Origin: an uncultured Bacteroidales bacterium
GTDB lineage: Bacteria > Bacteroidota > Bacteroidia > Bacteroidales > Paludibacteraceae
Length of the DNA: 45,156 bases
Assembly: GCA_902799555.1 (NCBI GenBank)
Contig: CADCBB010000017.1
Coordinates: 1-45,156 of the forward strand
Reading direction: 5' to 3'
Numbering within the stretch: position 1 is the stretch's first letter; every line of letters starts with the position of its first letter. Position numbers and translations under genes: made by a program. The notes below the pieces were generated by a model. That model was given only the letters and a program-made list of their open reading frames with translations, was not told the DNA's origin and did not search any database. Of the stretch, positions 23,222 to 33,800 are shown piece after piece.

Positions 23222-25563
23222 TCCTTGCCCTTTGCTTCTTGTTCTTTGTTCCCGTACGAGCGCAAGAGGCCTCTTTGCGCACCTATGGTGCGAGCGCGAT
23301 CGTGAACGGCGATACGCTGCAGGACATCATCGTCATGCCTTCGTACCGGCGGCGCGACTATAAGCGGAAGAACAACCCGGCGATCGAGCTGATGAAGCAG
23401 GTCATTGCCCATCAAGCCTCTAATACCATTCGTGCCAAGGACTATTATACGGCGACCACCTACTCCCGTGCCTCTTTTGCCGCAGACGATCTGCATATTA
23501 ATTTTCAGAAAGGGATTTGGAAGCATCTGACTTTCGCAGAGAAATACATTGACTCGACGGGTACGACGCCGCGTCTGACGGTGAGTATGCGTGAGTTGGC
23601 GGGCGAAGAGTACTACCAGCGTGATCCGCATCGGGAGAAGAAGATCCTGCAACGCAAGCGGGTGGTAGGCGCAGAGGACCTCTTGGGGCCGGGTACGTTT
23701 CGGCAGATGAGCTATACCCTCTTTCGCGATGTCGATCTGTATGCCAATAGCTTGGAGTTGCTCTCGAATCGTTTTGTCTCGCCGCTCTCTTCGACGAACG
23801 CTATCTCCTTCTACCGCTATTATATCCTCGATACACTCCTTGTGGACGGGATGCCGTGTATCGATGTCTATTTCATGCCGGATAACTCGCAGGGCTACGG
23901 GTTCAAGGGCCATTTCTATATTGCCAACGACTCGACCTATCGCATCCGGCGGTACATCCTAAACGTGCCGGAAGAGATCAACCTCAATTTTGTGAACTCG
24001 TATGTGCAGGAAGGATCGTTCGGCTATTCCGACAGCGGCGAATGGATACCGCAACGCACGAACACCTCTGCGCAATTCCATGTTTTTAACAAGAAGCACC
24101 CTGTCCGGGCGCAGCAGACGAAGATCTATACCGGTTGGGATACGGAGACGCCCTTGGACAAGCGCCTCTTCTCCGATATGACGGCGGAGGAAGTAGCAAT
24201 CAATGACTCGACCGCCGAACGCGTAGCGGATACAATTTGGGCGCAGACGCGTCCCGAGCCCCTTACACGCGCCGAAGAATCGGTGGTGGATCTGCTGTAT
24301 GAGTTCACCCATACGCCGCGGTTCAATAATCTCATGCTCTTCGGTCACGCGCTTTCTACGGGCTTTGTACCAACGACGCCTTCGTACCGGATAAACGAGA
24401 GTAAATTCGATTTCGGGCCGATCTATAGTTTCCTCAGTTGGAATATGTTGGAGGGTGTCCGTCTGCGGGTAGGCGGAACGACGAAAGCGAGTCTTCATCC
24501 GCAGCTCTATGCGCGCGGGTACATCGCCTTCGGCACCAAGGACCTGCGGCCTAAATACGAAGCGACGCTCATCTATTCCTTCGACAAACATAAGTACCAT
24601 CCCTACGACGGTATCCGCCATCATCTGCTTTGGACGGCGATGTATGATGTAGAGCAGCCGGGACAGAACGAAGAGACGGTGCGGCGGGACCATATTCTCA
24701 ACTCGATTCCTACGGAGAAACCGAAGATGGGTAAATACCTCTATGTCTTCCACGCCAAGATGGAGTACATGAAAGAATGGCAGAACAGGCTGGCGCTGCG
24801 TACATCGTTTGATTTCACGCATAATGAGCCGGCCGGTACGCTCTCGTATCTGCGTCCGTTCCGTGACTATACGGGGCTGGTCGAACTGCGTTATTCGCCG
24901 CGCAGTCCTTTCACGATGGACTGTATGGGCTATGACTCCCCCTTGGCTTTGGAGACGGACGCGCCGATCTTCCGATTGATGCATTATGTAGGCTACATGG
25001 ACGACCGCTATCAGGGCGGAAGAGGCTACCTGCATAACACGACCGAACTGATGATCGACAAGCGCTTCTCTTTCCCTGCCTTCGGTCAACTGGACACGCG
25101 TCTGAAAGCGGGCTATATATGGGATAAAGTGCCGTTCACCCACCTGTTTGCGCCCAAGACATCCACTGGTATCTTATTGAATACCAAAGCGTTTAATCTC
25201 ATGCGGCCGATGGAATTTGTAATGGATAAATACATCGCGTTGTATGCCACCTATCATTTCAACGGCTGGATCTTAAACCGCATCCCGGGCATCAACAAGC
25301 TACGCCTGCGCGGCGTGGTATCTTTTGCCGGCATCTACGGTGGGTTAAGCGATAAAAACAACCCATCCGAATCGGATGGGCTGTATGCTTTTCCGGAAGG
25401 TTCTTCGCCGATCGGTGCGCTTCCTTACATGGAGCTGACCGCAGGCTTTGAGAACATTTTCCAGTTTTTGCGTATCGACTACGTCCGCCGTCTGACCTAT
25501 ACCGCCAACACCTCCGTCTGGGGGCGCAACGGCATCAAGGTCACGGTTCGGCTCACGCTTTAG
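23179..25563 (+). CDS. DUF5686-family outer-membrane protein without the N-terminal regulatory domain
   Basis: A 794-residue exported protein. After a signal segment (FVPVRAQ) it goes directly into the DUF5686 region, RRRDYKRKNNPAIELMKQVI, and ends in predicted beta-barrel strands finishing GRNGIKVTVRLTL. Its paralogue on the opposite strand (26432-29269) has an extra carboxypeptidase-regulatory-like domain that this one lacks. The family is likely located in the outer membrane; its role is unknown. The start overlaps the DAHP synthase gene by 43 bases. It converges with the beta-barrel gene at 25581. Confidence 0.8.
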   Translation: MGSDTRTEFKKAGVILALCFLFFVPVRAQEASLRTYGASAIVNGDTLQDIIVMPSYRRRDYKRKNNPAIELMKQVIAHQASNTIRAKDYYTATTYSRASFAADDLHINFQKGIWKHLTFAEKYIDSTGTTPRLTVSMRELAGEEYYQRDPHREKKILQRKRVVGAEDLLGPGTFRQMSYTLFRDVDLYANSLELLSNRFVSPLSSTNAISFYRYYILDTLLVDGMPCIDVYFMPDNSQGYGFKGHFYIANDSTYRIRRYILNVPEEINLNFVNSYVQEGSFGYSDSGEWIPQRTNTSAQFHVFNKKHPVRAQQTKIYTGWDTETPLDKRLFSDMTAEEVAINDSTAERVADTIWAQTRPEPLTRAEESVVDLLYEFTHTPRFNNLMLFGHALSTGFVPTTPSYRINESKFDFGPIYSFLSWNMLEGVRLRVGGTTKASLHPQLYARGYIAFGTKDLRPKYEATLIYSFDKHKYHPYDGIRHHLLWTAMYDVEQPGQNEETVRRDHILNSIPTEKPKMGKYLYVFHAKMEYMKEWQNRLALRTSFDFTHNEPAGTLSYLRPFRDYTGLVELRYSPRSPFTMDCMGYDSPLALETDAPIFRLMHYVGYMDDRYQGGRGYLHNTTELMIDKRFSFPAFGQLDTRLKAGYIWDKVPFTHLFAPKTSTGILLNTKAFNLMRPMEFVMDKYIALYATYHFNGWILNRIPGINKLRLRGVVSFAGIYGGLSDKNNPSESDGLYAFPEGSSPIGALPYMELTAGFENIFQFLRIDYVRRLTYTANTSVWGRNGIKVTVRLTL

Positions 25564-25580
25564 TTCGAATAAGAGAGCCT

Positions 25581-26390
25581 TTATTTCCAGCGATAAGCCA
25601 CTCCTAAAGCAAGGCGCTCGGGATAGAAAGCGCAGTCTCCCACCAGCTTTCCTTTATTATTCTTATAGTAACCGAACATATCGGTTATACTGACCAGATA
25701 ATTGAGGTTTATCTGCACCCCTACCGGAAACTCATATCCGACATGCGCGATAAATCCGGCATGGTTGTCATGCAGCGAGACGTAGTCAGCCGGCACTTCA
25801 GAGGGCGTCACGCCGGACTCGTTATTGGTATAAACGCCTGTGTTGCTGGCAAACGTAAAGTGCGCAAAGATACCTGCTCCCACATTGAAATACCCCTTAC
25901 TCATATTTCCCAATCGGTATAGGAAGAGGACAGGGATATCTGCGCCGAAGGACCATAAGTGATTCACCGTATTGTTGATACCGAATTGGTTTTGCGACGC
26001 AGTGAAAACCAGACGCGCCTGGATAGCAAAATGGCGCGCAACGAGGAAGTCCATGAATCCGCCCACCTCTACTCCGGCACGGAGATAGGTAGAAGAGGTA
26101 CGATACTTACCGGTCCACCGTTCGGTGATCAGGAAATGGCTCATATTTGCATTTACCAACAATCCCATCGTAACAATCTTGGGAATCTTCTTCTGATCAA
26201 GCGAGTCCAGCGAATGTTCGCTCAACCATTGTTTGGCGTTAGGCGACAGGACACTATCCATATATTGCCCTGCCCGAGGCATAGGGGCATCCATGATCCG
26301 GTCTATCTGCGACACTTGGGTCTGAGCGAAACAAATTGAAAATTGAAAATTGAAAATTGAAAGGAAAACTATTCCTAACAACCAATTCAT
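25581..26390 (-). CDS. Outer-membrane beta-barrel protein
   Basis: About 269 residues beginning MNWLLGIVFLSI. The signal peptide core FNFQFSICFAQ is encoded by an AAATTGA micro-repeat (26332-26362). The rest alternates polar and hydrophobic residues with Gly and aromatic positions (VGGFMDFLVARHFAIQARLV, GVQINLNYLVSITDMFGYY) and ends in VAYRWK, as in PorT-like eight-stranded barrels. The function is unknown. A start at 26411 is also possible. It is the last gene of the reverse-strand run. Confidence 0.7.
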   Translation of the reverse strand: MNWLLGIVFLSIFNFQFSICFAQTQVSQIDRIMDAPMPRAGQYMDSVLSPNAKQWLSEHSLDSLDQKKIPKIVTMGLLVNANMSHFLITERWTGKYRTSSTYLRAGVEVGGFMDFLVARHFAIQARLVFTASQNQFGINNTVNHLWSFGADIPVLFLYRLGNMSKGYFNVGAGIFAHFTFASNTGVYTNNESGVTPSEVPADYVSLHDNHAGFIAHVGYEFPVGVQINLNYLVSITDMFGYYKNNKGKLVGDCAFYPERLALGVAYRWK

Positions 26391-26429
26391 ATGTACTTTT
26401 TCACTTTTCATTTTTCACCTTTCATTTTA
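26332..26429 (-). repeat. AAATTGA and AAAGGTGA micro-repeats around the barrel gene start
   Basis: 26332-26362 holds ACAAATTGAAAATTGAAAAT-type units inside the signal-peptide codons. 26397-26429 holds the complement of the AAAGGTGAAAA family just upstream of the gene. Confidence 0.8.
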
Positions 26430-26431
26430 AT

Positions 26432-29269
26432 TTATAAAGCAAATCGCACGGTTATTTTCACTCCGTTTCTTCCCCAAGCTCCTAAGCGTTGCCGCGGGGT
26501 AAACATAATAGGATTACCATTCTCGTCAAACATCGGGTTTCCGTTCGCATCGATGCGTTGCATAGCGGGCAGCTCGTAGTCATTATAGGTCAAACGGCGT
26601 ATATAGTCGATACGGATAAACTTGAAGATATTTTCCAGACCGGCCGTGATCTCCATATAGGGTAACTTACCGATAGGCGACATGGATCGTCCGGCAGTCA
26701 CCACATCGGGGTTGTTCTTATCAAAAGTCAAACGGCTCATATCGTTCGGGAAGGCGTACATCCCTTCGTTGCCCTGCAGGTATGGGTTATTCTTCTTGGA
26801 CAAACCGCCGTATATACCGCAGAACGAAATCACGCCACGCAGTTTGAGGCGGTTGATACCCGGTATCCGGTTCAGGATCCATCCCTTGAAGAAATAGGTG
26901 GCATAGAGCGCTACATAGGCATCAAACATAAACTCGGAAGGGTTCATCAGGTTGAAGGCGTTCTTTCCCAAAAGAATCGATGTACTGGTGGTAGGGCTAT
27001 AGAGTTTGGTGAACGGAACTTTATTCCATATATAACCAGCCTGCAAACGGGTATCGAGGTGCCCGAAGGACGAGAACCAGAAACGTTTCTCCGCCGTTAT
27101 TTGGGTATGATTATAGAAATATCCTCTACCGCCCAAACCTTGCTTATCATGCAATCCACGGTCGTCCAAATAGCCTATCTGGTGTTGGATGGAGATGACC
27201 GGAGCATCCTGCTCGAGTGTGAACGGACTCTCTACACCGTATCGGTTAATCGGGAAATGCGAACCCGGAGTATAACGCAGTTCAAACGTACCTTCATACG
27301 AATGGTAGGCATTCTTGTTATAGCGATCCAGGCAAAGGTCTTTCCCGAGCACCCGTCCCAGCGTATCAACCGCAGTCACGCGTTCGTACTTCATCGCTCC
27401 TGCCGCCTCGTTATACTCGTAGTCAAAGCGCGCTTTGAAGGTGAGCTGGTTCGGCCAGTCCTTATAATACTGCAGGCGCGCGCGCAGGATATACTGTTCA
27501 TACTTATCGGCGATCGTACCGGTCGGGATAGACATGATGATATTATCTCGTCCGACGAGTCCGACCTGCTGTCCGGGTTCTTCCACATCGTACATCACCG
27601 AGGCGGATATATAATCGCGTAGCGCTTCGTACTGATGGTATTTCTTCTTATTGAACGACCACATCAGTTCGGCCTGTCCTTTGGGTCGTAAGTCATGCGT
27701 ACCGAAGGCCGCATAGCCGGAGACGAACAGTTGCTTATGTACATTCGCAGTCGTCGTTCCTCCTACACGAAGCCGGACACCTTCCAGCTTGTTCCACGAA
27801 ACGAAGTTCAGAATCGGTCCAAAGTCCCATTTGGACTCTCCCCACCGGTTCGAGGGAGCGGTAGTAACAAACTCCGTCATGAGCGCGTCACCGGCTTTGA
27901 TAAGGGCATTGAACTTAGGGGTAGCCTTCAGTTCGTCCAGCAGATCCATGACCGAACGCTCATAGAACGTAAGCGGTTCGGGACGATGGTCATCCCACCA
28001 TTTGAAATCTTCGCGGATAGACGTAGTGTCTTTCTTCGCCGAATCAGGACGCAGCACGTTAGCAAAGGCATCCTTCGGCAGCTCTTCCGCCATGTCAAAA
28101 TGCGTATATATCTTCGTCTGCCGCGCAAGCAGATTCTTCTTACGGCTAACAATATAGAACTTACAGAAGGTATTGGTCCGGTCCGGTGCCCATAAGCCGC
28201 TCTCCAATTTCTTATACTCATGCTCCACAGAGAAATGGCTCACGAAATTGAGGTTGATATGCGGCGGGATATTGATGGCGTATTTCTTGATCTTATAGGT
28301 AGAGTCGTTGACGATATAGAGGTGACCCGTGAACGAATAGCTCTCGGAGTTCACCGGTACGAAGGCAAGGTCAATCACCGAATCCCCGTCCAGGAGGATT
28401 GTGTCCATGATGTAATATTGGTAGTACGAAACTGCCAGGAAAGACGAGACAGGCGACACGAAGCGGTTGAAGAGCAGATTCATATTATCGTCATAGATAT
28501 CGATATCGGTGAAGACGGATTTCATATTATCTTCAATCGTTTGCGTCGAGAAGACCGATTCGACACCAAAGATACGCTGCCTATCGATCGCTTTTTTCTC
28601 ACGTCTCGGTTTGCGCTGGTAGTACTCATGCCCGATATTCTCACGGATAGAGATCGTCAGCGCAGGATAAACACCTGTCGTATCGATATATTTCTCCATG
28701 AGCTGGAAACTCTTCCAGAAACCTTTCTTGAAGTTAGGTGTAAAGTTATCGAGCGCAAAAGACATCCTGTGGTAGGTGTCCGCCTTGTAATGATCTGCGG
28801 TCTTTACCTGGAATGAATCCTTGTTGGCAATGACATTCTTGATGAGTTCAACGGCGGGGTTTCCTTTGCGTTTATATTTCTGTTTCTGGTGTTTGGGCGT
28901 CACGACAATATCCTGCAAGCCATAAACGTCCGGTTTCATCTTGATCTTTATCCCTTTGCGTTGTTGGCCTGCTTTGATGGTAAACATCTCCGTCTTGAAG
29001 CCCACCATCTGAAAATTGACGGTCGTATATCCCACGGGATTGGAAATACTGAAGTTTCCGTCCAGATCGGAGGTCGTACCATACTGCGTAGCCAGCGATC
29101 CGTCGCTGGAAGGTTTGATAAAATAAATCTGAACGAACGGTAGTTTCTCCCCTGTATCGGCATCGACGACTACTCCTTCGATAGAAGTCTCTTTGCTCTG
29201 TGCCACACACGGAACAAACGCCCCTATCAAGAGCGTCAATGCCAAAATATATCTCACTTTTCTTTTCAC
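26432..29269 (-). CDS. DUF5686-family protein with CarboxypepD_reg-like domain
   Basis: A 945-residue exported protein. After the signal peptide (to about residue 23) residues 27-110 form a carboxypeptidase-regulatory-like beta-sandwich (SIEGVVVDADTGEKLPFVQI, then DLDGNFSI), as found in TonB-dependent transporters. Then come the DUF5686 region (KYKRKGNPAVELIKNVI) and a barrel ending GRNGVKITVRFAL. It probably sits in the outer membrane; the role is unknown. A paralogue lies on the forward strand at 23179. The gene starts 12 bases after the small membrane protein gene and belongs to the operon beginning at 37594. Confidence 0.85.
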   Translation of the reverse strand: MKRKVRYILALTLLIGAFVPCVAQSKETSIEGVVVDADTGEKLPFVQIYFIKPSSDGSLATQYGTTSDLDGNFSISNPVGYTTVNFQMVGFKTEMFTIKAGQQRKGIKIKMKPDVYGLQDIVVTPKHQKQKYKRKGNPAVELIKNVIANKDSFQVKTADHYKADTYHRMSFALDNFTPNFKKGFWKSFQLMEKYIDTTGVYPALTISIRENIGHEYYQRKPRREKKAIDRQRIFGVESVFSTQTIEDNMKSVFTDIDIYDDNMNLLFNRFVSPVSSFLAVSYYQYYIMDTILLDGDSVIDLAFVPVNSESYSFTGHLYIVNDSTYKIKKYAINIPPHINLNFVSHFSVEHEYKKLESGLWAPDRTNTFCKFYIVSRKKNLLARQTKIYTHFDMAEELPKDAFANVLRPDSAKKDTTSIREDFKWWDDHRPEPLTFYERSVMDLLDELKATPKFNALIKAGDALMTEFVTTAPSNRWGESKWDFGPILNFVSWNKLEGVRLRVGGTTTANVHKQLFVSGYAAFGTHDLRPKGQAELMWSFNKKKYHQYEALRDYISASVMYDVEEPGQQVGLVGRDNIIMSIPTGTIADKYEQYILRARLQYYKDWPNQLTFKARFDYEYNEAAGAMKYERVTAVDTLGRVLGKDLCLDRYNKNAYHSYEGTFELRYTPGSHFPINRYGVESPFTLEQDAPVISIQHQIGYLDDRGLHDKQGLGGRGYFYNHTQITAEKRFWFSSFGHLDTRLQAGYIWNKVPFTKLYSPTTSTSILLGKNAFNLMNPSEFMFDAYVALYATYFFKGWILNRIPGINRLKLRGVISFCGIYGGLSKKNNPYLQGNEGMYAFPNDMSRLTFDKNNPDVVTAGRSMSPIGKLPYMEITAGLENIFKFIRIDYIRRLTYNDYELPAMQRIDANGNPMFDENGNPIMFTPRQRLGAWGRNGVKITVRFAL

Positions 29270-29281
29270 TACGAATTTCTC

Positions 29282-29641
29282 TTATACTTTAGCAATAAAA
29301 TAACATCCCATCATCACCATTGCTACGCCTATCCATTGCAAGTAGCCCACCGTTTCATGGAAGATGAATACGCCGGAAAGCATTCCGAAAATAAAACCGA
29401 GACTGGTCAGAGGATATATCTGCGAGAAAGGAAACTTATCCAGCAACCAAAGCCAGAACAGATTCGCTCCGATAAGGAGGATCAGTCCGATCAGAAACCA
29501 GAGATTAAGAATCACTTCGTGCCAGATATACGGCCAGGACCATTCCCAAGCCGGCATATCGCGCATTCCTAATTTGAGTGCTACCTGCCCAAAGACAAGC
29601 ATCGCTGTCTGAAGGAGCATATAAAGAATCATTGTTAGCAT
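29282..29641 (-). CDS. Small four-helix DMT/EamA-type membrane protein
   Basis: A 119-residue protein with four predicted transmembrane helices (MILYMLLQTAMLVFGQVALK; LWFLIGLILLIGANLFWLWL; PLTSLGFIFGMLSGVFIF; WIGVAMVMMGCYFIA). The LG..L..E/H pattern and the size match small half-transporters of the DMT superfamily such as ArnE or EmrE. The next gene upstream encodes a glycosyltransferase, so transport or flipping of a lipid-linked sugar is plausible. Confidence 0.75.
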   Translation of the reverse strand: MLTMILYMLLQTAMLVFGQVALKLGMRDMPAWEWSWPYIWHEVILNLWFLIGLILLIGANLFWLWLLDKFPFSQIYPLTSLGFIFGMLSGVFIFHETVGYLQWIGVAMVMMGCYFIAKV

Positions 29642-29653
29642 AGGTTGTCGCTG

Positions 29654-30829
29654 TTACGATTTATGATGTTTCAATTTATAGGATTGCTGGATGTCGCGGT
29701 ACCGCAAGATCACTTCGTCAATCACGCTTTCCCAGGACCGAGCGATGGTACGTGATGCCGCTTCTCCTACAGAGGTCAGGATATCCGGGTGCTCGATGAG
29801 ATAGGTTATGCGATCTGCATAGGCATGGATATCGTTGGGCGTCAGGAAGCCGTTGACGTCCGGTTCGATTACTTCCGCCGCTGTGGCTCCCTCCAGCAAC
29901 ATCGCGGGCGTATGCATCGCCGCAGCTTCGCGTACTACCAGCGGAGCATTGTCATAGAGCGAGGGGAAGAGGAAGAGGTCCGATGCAGCATCGATCCGTT
30001 TGAGACGCTCGCGGTCTTGGATATTACCCAGCATCGTCACACGGGAATCCAGCCCTAACTCATGGATCTTATGCTTGATCTCGCGTACGGCGTAACCGGT
30101 TCCGACCATAAAGAGCTGGAAGGGTTTGTCCTTGATCAGCGCTAAGGCATCCAGGATAAACCCGATATTCTTCTCCCATATATGTTGTCCGACAAAGAGG
30201 AGCATCATCTCGTCCGGCTCCAGACCTAACTCCTCCCGCATCTCGTTTCTCAAAGGCGGGATCATCTCTACCGGCATCGAGAAGTCGTTTCCGTTCTCCA
30301 CTACCTCTACATGTCCTTTGTAGCCATACTCACGCAAGGTAGGCTCTACCGCAGCCTGCGGGATCCATACCTCGTCCGCATGCTCAAAGAAGGAAACCAC
30401 CTGCTTGATCATCCAATCCACCACTTTTTTGTTCGGCACATTGTGCTCAAAATCCTGACGGTATTTCGAATGGAACGTAGCCACGATAGGGATGTCCTGA
30501 CTGCGCGCTGCACGGTAAGCCAAGCTACCGGAAGTAAAAGGACAATGCGCATGCACCAGATCGAATTGCATCTTACGCCAGTTCTTCCAGAACGCCCAGT
30601 CGGCATACGGGAGACCGTACCGATACGGATGACGGAAAGGAATAGGAATAGACACATAGCGGTTAATGGGATAAGGTGCGTTATTGATGAACTCACCGGC
30701 TTTCGGGGCGTACGGCGTGATCACGCGTACGTCCTGTCCCTTGCGATGCAGCCAATAAGCATAGTTATGCGCTGTAAGTGCTACTCCGTCCAAAATAGGC
30801 GGGAAATTATCATTGAAGATTCCGTACAT
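29654..30829 (-). CDS. GT4-family glycosyltransferase
   Basis: A 391-residue cytoplasmic or membrane-associated enzyme with the two-domain GT-B fold. The N-terminal part has FPPILDGVALTAHNYAYWL and HAHCPFTSG; the C-terminal nucleotide-sugar domain has LFVGQHIWEKN and FLFPSLYDNAPLVVREAAAM, with the EX7E-like E at the end of the active site. Similar proteins glycosylate diacylglycerol or phosphatidylinositol. It lies between the surface-protein gene and a small transporter; a role in making a glycolipid or cell-surface sugar is inferred. Confidence 0.85.
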   Translation of the reverse strand: MYGIFNDNFPPILDGVALTAHNYAYWLHRKGQDVRVITPYAPKAGEFINNAPYPINRYVSIPIPFRHPYRYGLPYADWAFWKNWRKMQFDLVHAHCPFTSGSLAYRAARSQDIPIVATFHSKYRQDFEHNVPNKKVVDWMIKQVVSFFEHADEVWIPQAAVEPTLREYGYKGHVEVVENGNDFSMPVEMIPPLRNEMREELGLEPDEMMLLFVGQHIWEKNIGFILDALALIKDKPFQLFMVGTGYAVREIKHKIHELGLDSRVTMLGNIQDRERLKRIDAASDLFLFPSLYDNAPLVVREAAAMHTPAMLLEGATAAEVIEPDVNGFLTPNDIHAYADRITYLIEHPDILTSVGEAASRTIARSWESVIDEVILRYRDIQQSYKLKHHKS

Positions 30830-30848
30830 AGTGGTTTTCCTTTCTTAG

Positions 30849-33800
30849 TTATTTCCACTCAAATTTTCCTCCCTTCTCTATCCGTTTGGTTTTGGTATCA
30901 AAGAAGACATAGAAGTACGGCTGACCGGCTTTCGCGTCGAACACCACTCCGTCGGCACTCGGTAGTGCACTACGGAGGATCTGGTTTCCGTTCTGATCGA
31001 CATCCACCTCCACGTCTGCCGGATCGGCAGTCGGCAGGGTCTGGAACAGAACCAGACGGCCGGCCATATCATATACGGCAAACTGTACACCGATGCCAAT
31101 CGTCACGGCTTTGTACCGGCCATCTCCGAGATAGAAGAAGAAATAATCATCGGGATCGACCTCGGCAGAGGGAGCCCAGTTCGCGAAGGTGAAGGACAAG
31201 CTATAGGTCAGCATCGTGCCGTCTTCCGCGATACCATAGACATCTACCGTCGTACCGCTCTCCGTCTCCACCGGCATGCCTAATTCCCAAGTCGCAAGGG
31301 TGTCCAAAGGTTCGGCGGTGATGACCGGCATGATGGCGCCCTGCGGCAGGACGATCTCATAATGGAGCGTATCCATCTCATAGCGACGCAAGGTATCGGC
31401 ATCCAGCCAAATCATACGCAGACGTGCCTCGGACGAACGGATGATATGCTGATAGATGACATAGACCCGACGGGTGCCGTCCGGCGCCGTCACGAGGATC
31501 TGCGCCGTCGCGTTCTCATCCATCATGATCGTCACAGTAGCTTCTTCATCTTCCGTCACTGCCGTCACATCGGCCTGCTCAAAGAGGGCCGTACTCGGTG
31601 TTCCGGCCGGATAGGTGAAGGTATAAACGATCGTATCCGGATGGAAACCCTCTACGGTCGTGCCGCGTACCTGCAGGTCCGCCAAGCGGCAGTTAGACGA
31701 GAGTAGATGCTCGAAGGTGAGGATGTACTCGGCTGTCGCGAGACCGTCTCCGGCCGTCACAGCGATCGTCAGTTCGGTATCGCCTACCCAAGCCGTATCC
31801 ACTACCTGTTGCTCATCGCCCACCGTCCAGGTCACTACCGGCATCGGTGCTCCGAAGAGCACGGTATCCTTATATTCGTACGTATCCGGCGCGAAACCGT
31901 ACTGCAGCACGCCATTCAGATAGATCGCCTGCAGGTTCGCATTGGTAGAAGGCAGGAATGTGAAGGTCAGGGTATAGACATTCTTCGTCTTCCCGTCTTC
32001 TGCCGTCACGGTGATCGTTGTGCCATCCTCGGATACGCTGACGGTAGCGGCCGAATCTTCCGCATCAGCCGTCACTACCGGTATGGACGCGCCGAACGGT
32101 AAGGTGATTGTATAGGCATACTCATCCGCATAGAAATCCGCCAGCGGCTCACCGTCCAGGTAGATCGCCTGCAGGTTCGCATTCGTCGATTTGGCATAGG
32201 TCAGGGCGATCGTATAAACGGTCGTATGGATACCATCCTCAGCCGTCACAGTGATCGTAACGCTGCTTGCATCCTGAACCAGCACTGCCTTGGAGGTCTT
32301 ATCGGTCAGGACATAATAGACATCCGGCGCGGATGCACCACGCGGCAGTTCGACCGTATAGGTTGTCTGCTCGGCAGCAAAACCTTCTACGGGAACGCCG
32401 TTGACGTACAGGTCGCTCAGCGTACTGATGTCCGAAGGCGCCACATTGACCTGCACGGTATAGATGCGGGTCACGGAGCCGTCTTCGGAAATGACGGTGA
32501 AGGTCACCGTTGCCGACGAACCGTCCGGCGTCGTGGTCGTCTCCACTTCAGCGCCCGCACAAGCTACCGACGAGAGTTGCGGGATAGCCGAATGAGCAGG
32601 TAAGGAGATCGTATAGTTGTATTGATCCGATGCAAAACCGTTCAGCATCACGCCGTCCGCTTGGATAGCCGTCAGGTAAGCCTCCGACGACAGCGGATGG
32701 ATATGCGCCAGCACCGAATAGCGGCTCTGCGTCTTACTGTCACCGGCCGTCACGAGCACATAGATCGCGTAATACGAAGCGTCAATCGGCAGGATGATAT
32801 ATTGCACCACCGCCGTCGAATCCTGTGCCTCGGCGCTGAAGGAATCGAGGGAGCTGAGCGAAACGCTATAATCGTAGTTCTCACTGTTGAAGCCCGGTAT
32901 CATCTGGCCATTCGCCTGCATCGACTCCAGCAGCGCGTTCGACGAAGCATGACGATCGATGATATACGTGGTATCAGTGCTGATACCGAACACACGCAAC
33001 TCGTATGCTGAATCCGTCATCAGCATAGCCACGCTATCGAACGCAAACTCTCGGTTGTAATTGAGCACCGGCGTCGTCTCGAGGTTTACCAGACGGGCTG
33101 TCGATTCCGCACTGATGACGTTCTCCGCCAGCACTTTCGTCACACGCGCCGTCTCCATATTCGTTGCGCTGCGCCATAAGACGGTATACGACTTTTGCTT
33201 TCCGGTCTCGGCCGTTACGGTGACGACATATGCCGTATCTTGATTATTATTGTATGCCTGCACATCGATCGTCTGGTATGGCGATCCTTTGATCACCGTC
33301 AGGTCCCGACCGTTCAGCGAACAGGTACAGCTGACGTTCGTCGATTTGGGACGGGTGACGGTCAGCGTATAATCGGTGTACGACAGGTCCTCGGCGTAGT
33401 TGCGGATGGTAGCGGTACGTACCCTATTCACCTCTTCCGACCAGGTTACTACCGGCATCTGGTCATAGACAGCATGCTGCAGAACGATATTCGGCAGGCC
33501 CTTGTAATCGGCAGCAACGGTCGCCGTGAAGGCGTTTCCGCTACGGGTCGCCGCTACGCCGTTGACGGTGATACCGTTCAACGCGGACGAGTACTCAAAA
33601 CGCATGTTATCCACCCACATCTCGGACAAATAGCCGTCAGATTCCGTGAGCGAATTGACGTTATATGCAGCCGGCGTTTCATAATCCCCGGAGTTGATAC
33701 GTATCTCCAAAGCCGAAGGAATGAAGTCATCCGAATAAGCAATCGGCAGCGACATCGTCTTCCATGTCCGGTCAGCCGTGAAGGCCTCTTCGTACTTGTT

